From Gemmataceae bacterium (GTDB lineage Bacteria > Planctomycetota > Planctomycetia > Gemmatales > Gemmataceae): a stretch of 41,520 bases of DNA. The first letter of the stretch is position 1. Each line of letters opens with the position of its first letter. Below are positions 36,446 to 41,520 of the stretch, piece by piece. Location: contig JAIBBI010000032.1 in assembly GCA_019694755.1 (NCBI GenBank), positions 1 through 41,520 on the forward strand, given 5' to 3'. The notes beneath the pieces were generated by a model. It ran no database searches. It was not told the origin of the DNA and was given only the letters and a program-made list of their open reading frames with translations. The position numbers and the translations under genes are program-made.

Positions 36446-37850
36446 CGATGTCGGCCTTGCCGCCGACGACTCTTGCGAACCCCGGACCGCGTTGATCCGT
36501 AGTCAGCCCGGAGACGTTGGAACCCGCATTGATCGCGGGGCTGCCGGGCAGGAGCGGGATCGTCATCGTCGGTCCACCGTAGTTGCCGAATGTGCCCAGC
36601 CCGGCGGCAGCCGCCGACATGTTCAACAGGTTGTTGCCGCCGATGCCAACGATACCGACAGCGTCGCCTCCGGTGTTGCCCGCGACAATAGTGCTCGCAA
36701 GTCCAGGAGCGAGGTCATCCCATGACAAGCCGCCGCCGGTGCCGGCGAAGTTGCCACTGATGGTCGAATTCATCAACGACGCCAAGGCCTGATAGCCGAC
36801 GATAATTGCGCCGCCAGAGCTCGCGGAATTGCCTGTGAGTGTGCAGTTTGCCAGGGTGAGTCGGTCTTCGTAGTCGACGTAGATACCGCCCCCGGAACCG
36901 GTCGCTGAATTTCCGAAAATGGCGCATCCAGTCATTGTTAAGGCAGCACCGAACGGATCGGAGCTAACAACGATTCCACCGCCAGAGCCCGCCAAATTGT
37001 TACTGATGGTGGAGTTCGTAACGGTCGCAAAGCCACTGTTGAACATTCCTCCTCCGGCGCCAGCGGAATTTTCGTGGATAGTGGAACTTGTCACGGTCAT
37101 GCCACCATCGACGCCGCCACCCCTGTTGATCGCCGAGTTGCCGCTGACAACGCAGTTGGACAATGTGCCGGTACCGGAGACGATACCGCCCCCGCTGTCG
37201 CCCGCCGAGTTGCCGCTGATGGTGGCATTTGTCGCTGTCAGACTGTGACTCCAGATGCCTCCACCAGAGCCGCTCGCGGAGTTGCTACTGACAACGCAAT
37301 TCGTTGCGATTAGATAGGCAAAAGCGGGGTAAATACCATAGCTGCATATCCCTCCGCCAAACCCCGCCGAGTTGCCAGTAACGGTGGAATTTGACACCGT
37401 CAGAGTCCCGTAATTGAGGATTCCGCCACCGGGGGCGTTCACGGCCTTGCCCGCCGCTATGGTCACACCATTGATCGTCGAAGTCACCTTGGTGCCATTG
37501 ACAAAGACCCGGCTCTGTTTGTTGCCACTGATCGTCAGCAGGCTGGCCCCCGGGCCGGCGATGGTCGTCGCCCCGGTTAGCGTCAGTTGGCCGGTGGTGA
37601 GCGTGATGGTCTGGGCCGAGGCAAACGTCACGGCATCGAAGGCGATCGTGTCGGCCCCGGCGGCTGCGTTGGCGTCAAGGACCGCTTGCCGCAACGAGCC
37701 GGCCCCGGCGTTGTTGGTATTCGTCACCGTGAACGTCGCCGGCACCGTGCGGGCTTCGAGCTGTTGCACGCCGGGCCGGGTAGGACGAATCACGCGGGAT
37801 CGCGTCGAAGCGGTCAGCCACCGTCGGAAGGTACGGATCAAGTTTGTCAT
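35913..37850 (-). CDS. Exported right-handed beta-helix protein with dockerin-like tail (645 aa)
   Basis: Start ATG at 37848-37850. No Shine-Dalgarno is visible (CCCTCCCACCAAA precedes it), but the stop codon of the upstream gene is only 35 bases away, so coupling is plausible. The N-terminus is basic, with LEARTVPA at 31-38. GAGSLRQAVLDANA (49-62) is the usual opening of planctomycete beta-helix proteins. Residues 75-400 are rungs such as 'STVTGNSAGFGGGI' and 'STISNNLAGSGGGI'. A closing choice-of-anchor-Q-like phrase (LLPGSPAINAGS ... TDQRG ... DIGAFEV) lies near 425-468. The shared tail runs from about 470, with EF-hand-like loops from 588. It is a single-unit relative of the three-unit protein at 26955-31103. 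Probably surface-attached; ligand unknown. Confidence 0.92.
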   Translation of the reverse strand: MTNLIRTFRRWLTASTRSRVIRPTRPGVQQLEARTVPATFTVTNTNNAGAGSLRQAVLDANAAAGADTIAFDAVTFASAQTITLTTGQLTLTGATTIAGPGASLLTISGNKQSRVFVNGTKVTSTINGVTIAAGKAVNAPGGGILNYGTLTVSNSTVTGNSAGFGGGICSYGIYPAFAYLIATNCVVSSNSASGSGGGIWSHSLTATNATISGNSAGDSGGGIVSGTGTLSNCVVSGNSAINRGGGVDGGMTVTSSTIHENSAGAGGGMFNSGFATVTNSTISNNLAGSGGGIVVSSDPFGAALTMTGCAIFGNSATGSGGGIYVDYEDRLTLANCTLTGNSASSGGAIIVGYQALASLMNSTISGNFAGTGGGLSWDDLAPGLASTIVAGNTGGDAVGIVGIGGNNLLNMSAAAAGLGTFGNYGGPTMTIPLLPGSPAINAGSNVSGLTTDQRGPGFARVVGGKADIGAFEVQAAKIQSVTINDGSAQRSRVTSLVVSFNNPPLLPGSTADAFQLKRQSDNAVVGLATSVSGNNVTLTFTGGPVEFGSLADGRYTLTVLASQIANLDGDGNGTPGDDYTLVGTPANGLFRLFGDADGDGTVNSSDFLAFRLAFLSSSLAFDHDGSGTVDSSDFLQFRLRFLQAV

Positions 37851-37885
37851 TTTGGTGGGAGGGTGTTGGGGAGTTTGTGTCCGGG

Positions 37886-38420
37886 TCAGATCACCTGAAG
37901 GAACCGCAGGCGGAACTGCAGGAAGTCGCTGCTGTCCACCGTTCCGTTGTTGTTGAAGTCGAACGCGGCGTTGTTACTCAGGAACGCCAGGCGGAAGGCG
38001 AGGAAGTCGGTGGAATTGACCGTGCCGTTGCCGTCGGCATCGCCGAAGAGGCGGAACAAACCGTTGGCGGGCGTGCCGACGAGGACGTAGTCGTCACCGG
38101 CGTTTCCATCCCCGTTGCCGTCGAGCTGACCTCCACCGCCGCCGAGGTTGGCGGCATGGACCGTCAGCGTATATCGGCCGTCGACCAGGGAACCGAACTC
38201 CGACAGCCCGCCGGTGAACGTCAGTTGCACGACCGTCCCGGCCCCGGAGTTGTCAATCGCGGCCTGTAATGTCACGGCCTGCCCGTCGCTTTGCCGTTGC
38301 AGCGAGAACGCCGATACGGGCGAAACCGGCAACGAAACCAACTGGCTGAATGTCACGGTGATTTTGCGAACGGTCGACCGTTGTGCGCTTCCGTCCCCGA
38401 TCGTGACACCGGAGACAGTC
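37886..38420 (-). repeat. Shared C-terminal cassette, copy 4
   Basis: It reads VTIGDGSAQRSTV, SLVDGRYTLTV, FRLFGDADGNGTVNSTDF, FDFNNNGTVDSSDF, FLQVI. Near-identical at DNA level to copy 3 over the EF-hand-like end. Confidence 0.85.
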
Positions 38421-41400
38421 ACCGGCGCGTACGGCGCGACGGAGTCGTTATCGAGGTTGAGGCAGGCGACATCGGGCGGATTGTAACCCTGGTAGGCCAG
38501 GTCCGCACTGACGGCCGGCGAGGATACGATCAGGTACGACCGGTTCCCGTCGATCACAGCATCTTCGACGCCGGACACGGTGACGACCTGCGGTATGTTC
38601 CAGTTGCCGGGGGTAAAGGTCAGCAGTGTCGAGGAGACGTTCCCCTCCTGGATGTTGCTGCTGTTGAGCCCGAGGGAGACGGGAGCGGTCGGCTGGCTCG
38701 TCAGCACCACGGCAAACTGTGCAGACTGACCACCCTCGCTGGTGACGATGTTGAACGTCGGCGTGATCGCAATCCCCTTCGTGTCGTTGTCGACATTCAC
38801 GACGGAGATGTCGGCCGGATTCAAGCCGTTGTAGAACGGGTCGACGCTGACGACGGGCGATGTCACGATCGAATAGGCCATGTCGCCGTCGTCGAGGAAA
38901 TCGTCGATGCCGGTAATGGTCACCGTCTGCGGCTGAAACCAGTCCGATTGGGTAAACGTCAGCGAGGTCGTCGGCGTACTGCCCTCCGTGGCATCGCTGG
39001 TGGCGAGCGAGAAGCTGACCGAGGCTGCCGGGGCGGAATTGAGCCGGACCGTAAACGTCGCCGAGCCGCCCGCTTCCGTCGTCACCAGTCCCGTCGTCGG
39101 CGTGATCACAACCCCGGCCACGTCGACCGACTTGTTCGTCACCGAAACGTCCGGCGGATTCTGATTGTTGAACGACGGATCCGCGCTCACGGCCGGCGAG
39201 GTGATGATCGTGTACGGCACATCACCGTCGACCACGAAGTCGAACACGCCGGTGACCGTGACGACACGGGGCACGGCCCAGTCGGCCGGCGTGAAGACGA
39301 TGGTCGACGGCGATGGCGTGCCCTCGCTCGTGTTGCTCGAGGTGAACTGCATCGTGACCGACGAACTCGGCGCCTGCGTGAGGGAGACGTTGAAAAAGGC
39401 CTGCCCGCCGGCCTCGGTGGTGACCAGTCCGGACGTCGGGGAGACAACAATGAGCTGATCGGAAACACGGAGCCTCGCGCCCGTCGGCTGATACTCCACG
39501 ACAAACGACTTGCCGCCAAACGTCCCACCGAGGACGGAAGAAAACGTGCCGGTCGGATTCGATCCCACCACCACCGGGAACAGTTCCCCCGTCACCGGGT
39601 CGAATCCGCCGAGTCGCGTGATGTTGAGTTCGCCACCGAGCGTTGTGCTCTTGCCGACGAGGAGTCGGTCAAAGGCGCTGCTGTTGGCCAGTTCGATTCC
39701 AAGAGTGCCGGCTGTCTGAGTGAAATTGCCGGTGATTGTCAGACTGCCGACGCTGTTGATGCCGCCGGGGTAGACCGCGCCGCCGGCGTTCACGACGTCA
39801 CCAACGACGGTTCCCGCACCCGCGAGGTTGGCACTGTGACCGAGCTTCAATCTGCCGACAAACTGACTTGTAGCGTCGACGTTCACGTCACAGTTCTGAA
39901 CGGCCGACCCTCCATTGAAGAGTGTGATCTTTCCGCTGTTGGAGGCGAGGAGTGCGGAGCGTCCTTCGTAAATGCCGTAGTAGTCGGCGTAGTTGGGATC
40001 TCGGTCGGTGAACGTGGTGAGGCCGGAGAGGTCGACCACTGAGCCGGGGTCTTGGGCGGTGACGCGGACCGAGCGGCCACGGGTATCGCCGACGTTCGGG
40101 TCGTTGATGGACACCAGGGAGTGCAGGTCGATGACGCCACCGAGTGTCGCGTCGATTTGCAGCGTGTTGGCCACGTCGTCGCCCTGCGTCAGGCTGACCA
40201 AATTGCCCAGGTCCAGCTTGCTCCCGGTCCCCGACACCAGGAACGACCGCCGGCCCCCGACTCCCAATGGCTGCAAGGAATAGCTGACCGCCGCCGGGAA
40301 CGACAGGCTCGCCCCGCCCGTCACTGTCACATTGCACCCATCGATATTGGAGAGCACCGGCAGCGCGACCGTGCCCCCGGAGACGACCCACGACGACCCG
40401 CTCGCGTCAGCCAGGGCCGGCAACGCATGCACGCCGCCCACCAGAGTAAACAACAGCGCGTTGGCCGACTTGAGCTGAGGTAATGCGAACGTCGACACGG
40501 CGTCGAACCGGACGTCGACGTTGGACGCGGTGGCCAACGCCGGGACCGTGATCTTTCCGCTGTTGGAGGCGAGGAGTGCGGAGCGTCCTTCGTAAATGCC
40601 GTAGTAGTCGGCGTAGTTGGGATCTCGGTCGGTGAACGTGGTGAGGCCGGAGAGGTCGACCACCGAGCCGGGGTCTTGGGCGGTGACGCGGACCGAGCGG
40701 CCACGGGTGTCGCCGACGTTCGGGTCGTTGATGGACACCAGGGAGTGCAGGTCGATGACGCCACCGAGTGTCGCGTCGATTTGCAGCGTGTTGGCCACGT
40801 CGTCGCCCTGCGTCAGGCTGACCAAATTGCCCAGGTCCAGCTTGCTCCCGGTCCCCGACACCAGGAACGACCGCCGGCCCCCGACTCCCAATGGCTGCAA
40901 GGAATAGCTGACCGCGGCGGGGAAAGAGAGCGTGGAACCGCCGGAGACGATGAAGCTGGCGGCATCAATGTTGGCGAGTAGGGGAGCCGAGACGGACCCG
41001 CCGGAATTGACCCATTGGGAGGATGGGGCGACGGTCAGTGCGGGAACCGCCAGGCTTCCGGCCGAGACGATGAAGGCGGTATTCGCGGCATCGGTCAAGG
41101 CCGGCAGCGACTGAGCGCCACTGGCAATGGTCACAGACAGGCCGTTGGCCGACTTGAGCTGAGGCAATGCGAACGTCGACACGGCGTCGAATCGGACGTC
41201 GACGTTGGACGCGGTGGCCAACGCCGGGACCGTGATCTTTCCGCTGTTGGAGGCGAGGAGTGCGGAGCGTCCTTCGTAAATGCCGTAGTAGTCGGCGTAG
41301 TTGGGATCTCGGTCGGTGAACGTGGTGAGGCCGGAGAGGTCGACCACTGAGCCGGGGTCTTGGGCGGTGACGCGGACCGAGCGGCCACGGGTATCGCCGA

Positions 41401-41520
41401 CGTTCGGGTCGTTGATGGACACCAGGGAGTGCAGGTCGATGACGCCACCGAGTGTCGCGTCGATTTGCAGCGTGTTGGCCACGTCGTCGCCCTGCGTCAG
41501 GCTGACCAAATTGCCCAGGT
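37886..41520 (-). CDS. Large exported beta-helix/Calx-beta-like protein with dockerin-like tail, N-terminus cut by window edge
   Basis: The frame is open to the right edge (LGNLVSLTQG reads through base 41520), so about 1,210 C-terminal codons are visible and the start lies outside. The first part is a beta-helix built from large near-identical repeats (LVSLTQGDDV ... DRDPNYADYYGIYEGRS) joined by rungs of about 20 residues (SGGxxxxPxL). A segment like autotransporter-associated strands follows (about 39460-39920; LAGAGTVVGDV, FTQTAGTLGIEL). Three tandem Calx-beta-like repeats of about 110 residues come next (about 38440-39450; 'GLVTTEAGG', 'LTFT..DW..PQTVTI', 'D.A.DGD..Y'). The shared tail (about 37886-38420) has two EF-hand-like loops and ends FLQVI. 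It precedes the 645-residue gene by 35 bases, so the two are probably co-transcribed. Likely a surface adhesin; ligand unknown. Confidence 0.9.
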   Translation of the reverse strand, partial: LGNLVSLTQGDDVANTLQIDATLGGVIDLHSLVSINDPNVGDTRGRSVRVTAQDPGSVVDLSGLTTFTDRDPNYADYYGIYEGRSALLASNSGKITVPALATASNVDVRFDAVSTFALPQLKSANGLSVTIASGAQSLPALTDAANTAFIVSAGSLAVPALTVAPSSQWVNSGGSVSAPLLANIDAASFIVSGGSTLSFPAAVSYSLQPLGVGGRRSFLVSGTGSKLDLGNLVSLTQGDDVANTLQIDATLGGVIDLHSLVSINDPNVGDTRGRSVRVTAQDPGSVVDLSGLTTFTDRDPNYADYYGIYEGRSALLASNSGKITVPALATASNVDVRFDAVSTFALPQLKSANALLFTLVGGVHALPALADASGSSWVVSGGTVALPVLSNIDGCNVTVTGGASLSFPAAVSYSLQPLGVGGRRSFLVSGTGSKLDLGNLVSLTQGDDVANTLQIDATLGGVIDLHSLVSINDPNVGDTRGRSVRVTAQDPGSVVDLSGLTTFTDRDPNYADYYGIYEGRSALLASNSGKITLFNGGSAVQNCDVNVDATSQFVGRLKLGHSANLAGAGTVVGDVVNAGGAVYPGGINSVGSLTITGNFTQTAGTLGIELANSSAFDRLLVGKSTTLGGELNITRLGGFDPVTGELFPVVVGSNPTGTFSSVLGGTFGGKSFVVEYQPTGARLRVSDQLIVVSPTSGLVTTEAGGQAFFNVSLTQAPSSSVTMQFTSSNTSEGTPSPSTIVFTPADWAVPRVVTVTGVFDFVVDGDVPYTIITSPAVSADPSFNNQNPPDVSVTNKSVDVAGVVITPTTGLVTTEAGGSATFTVRLNSAPAASVSFSLATSDATEGSTPTTSLTFTQSDWFQPQTVTITGIDDFLDDGDMAYSIVTSPVVSVDPFYNGLNPADISVVNVDNDTKGIAITPTFNIVTSEGGQSAQFAVVLTSQPTAPVSLGLNSSNIQEGNVSSTLLTFTPGNWNIPQVVTVSGVEDAVIDGNRSYLIVSSPAVSADLAYQGYNPPDVACLNLDNDSVAPYAPVTVSGVTIGDGSAQRSTVRKITVTFSQLVSLPVSPVSAFSLQRQSDGQAVTLQAAIDNSGAGTVVQLTFTGGLSEFGSLVDGRYTLTVHAANLGGGGGQLDGNGDGNAGDDYVLVGTPANGLFRLFGDADGNGTVNSTDFLAFRLAFLSNNAAFDFNNNGTVDSSDFLQFRLRFLQVI
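38440..39450 (-). repeat. Three tandem Calx-beta-like repeats
   Basis: Each repeat of about 110 residues has 'TTEAGG' or 'TSEGGQ' near its start, then an 'F.V.L...P...V...' strand, 'SNTSEG', 'SDATEG' or 'SNIQEG', a 'TFTPADW', 'TFTQSDW' or 'TFTPGNW' turn followed by 'PQVVTVSG', and an acidic 'DDGD..Y.I..SP..S.DP' end. These resemble Calx-beta or related Ig-fold repeats of bacterial surface proteins. Assignment to that exact family is by pattern only. Confidence 0.6.
39924..40291 (-). repeat. Near-identical intragenic DNA repeat, copy A
   Basis: 368 bases that recur 624 bases further on (40548-40915) with only a few silent differences. It encodes the block from 'SLQPLGVGGRR' to 'ALLASNSGKI'. 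Its left flank is unlike the other copies, so it is the C-terminal boundary copy. Confidence 0.9.
40461..40915 (-). repeat. Near-identical intragenic DNA repeat, copy B
   Basis: The middle copy. It also shares the left extension (40461-40547) with copy C but not with copy A. At two silent sites (Ser TCG instead of TCA, Asp GAC instead of GAT) it differs from both outer copies. Confidence 0.9.
41145..41520 (-). repeat. Near-identical intragenic DNA repeat, copy C (cut by window edge)
   Basis: It starts 684 bases after the matching point of copy B and runs off the window. Where visible it agrees with copy A at the two silent sites at which copy B differs. The gene therefore probably carries further copies to the right. 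Confidence 0.85.

Overview
The window looks like a piece of a high-GC planctomycete chromosome, most likely a Gemmata-type (Gemmataceae) organism. The reasons are the enormous modular secreted proteins, their N-terminal 'LExRxxP' motifs, 'GSLRQA' beta-helix proteins, C-terminal dockerin/EF-hand-like tails, and an ECF sigma factor overlapping a Hanks-type kinase with WD40 repeats. The genus is an inference; no rRNA or tRNA gene is visible.

Layout, left to right. Positions 1-1021 (minus) hold the N-terminal 340 codons of a secreted protein of unknown function with a Pro/Gly-rich tail; it runs off the left edge. A gap of about 1.1 kb without a convincing gene follows. Positions 2142-26564 (plus) are one uninterrupted gene for an 8,140-residue surface protein. 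It combines BNR/VPS10-like, RTX, PPC-like, FG-GAP, lectin-like, LRR-like, two sets of seven propeller-like repeats, PKD-like and Ig-like modules, and ends in a dockerin-like tail. A convergent gap (26565-26954) carries an IS21-like remnant and a perfect hairpin. Positions 26955-31103 (minus) encode a 1,382-residue beta-helix protein made of three tandem units. A short divergent promoter region (about 31104-31242) separates it from an ECF sigma factor (31243-31851, plus), which overlaps by 4 bases a 1,225-residue anti-sigma-like zinc-motif/kinase/WD40 protein (31848-35525). A second convergent gap (35526-35912) carries a related IS21-like remnant. Then come two tandem minus-strand genes, a 645-residue beta-helix protein (35913-37850) and a large protein that enters from the right edge (37886-41520), with near-identical internal DNA repeats and three Calx-beta-like repeats.

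How it may work together (inference): the sigma factor and the fused zinc-motif/kinase look like one transmembrane signalling unit embedded in a cluster of giant exported proteins. All four large exported proteins whose C-termini are visible end with the same module of about 175 residues, finishing in two EF-hand-like loops. This suggests a common export, anchoring or docking route. The cluster also shows signs of recent duplication: homogenised C-terminal cassettes, intragenic repeats differing only at silent positions, and two convergent gaps that are related to each other in sequence.
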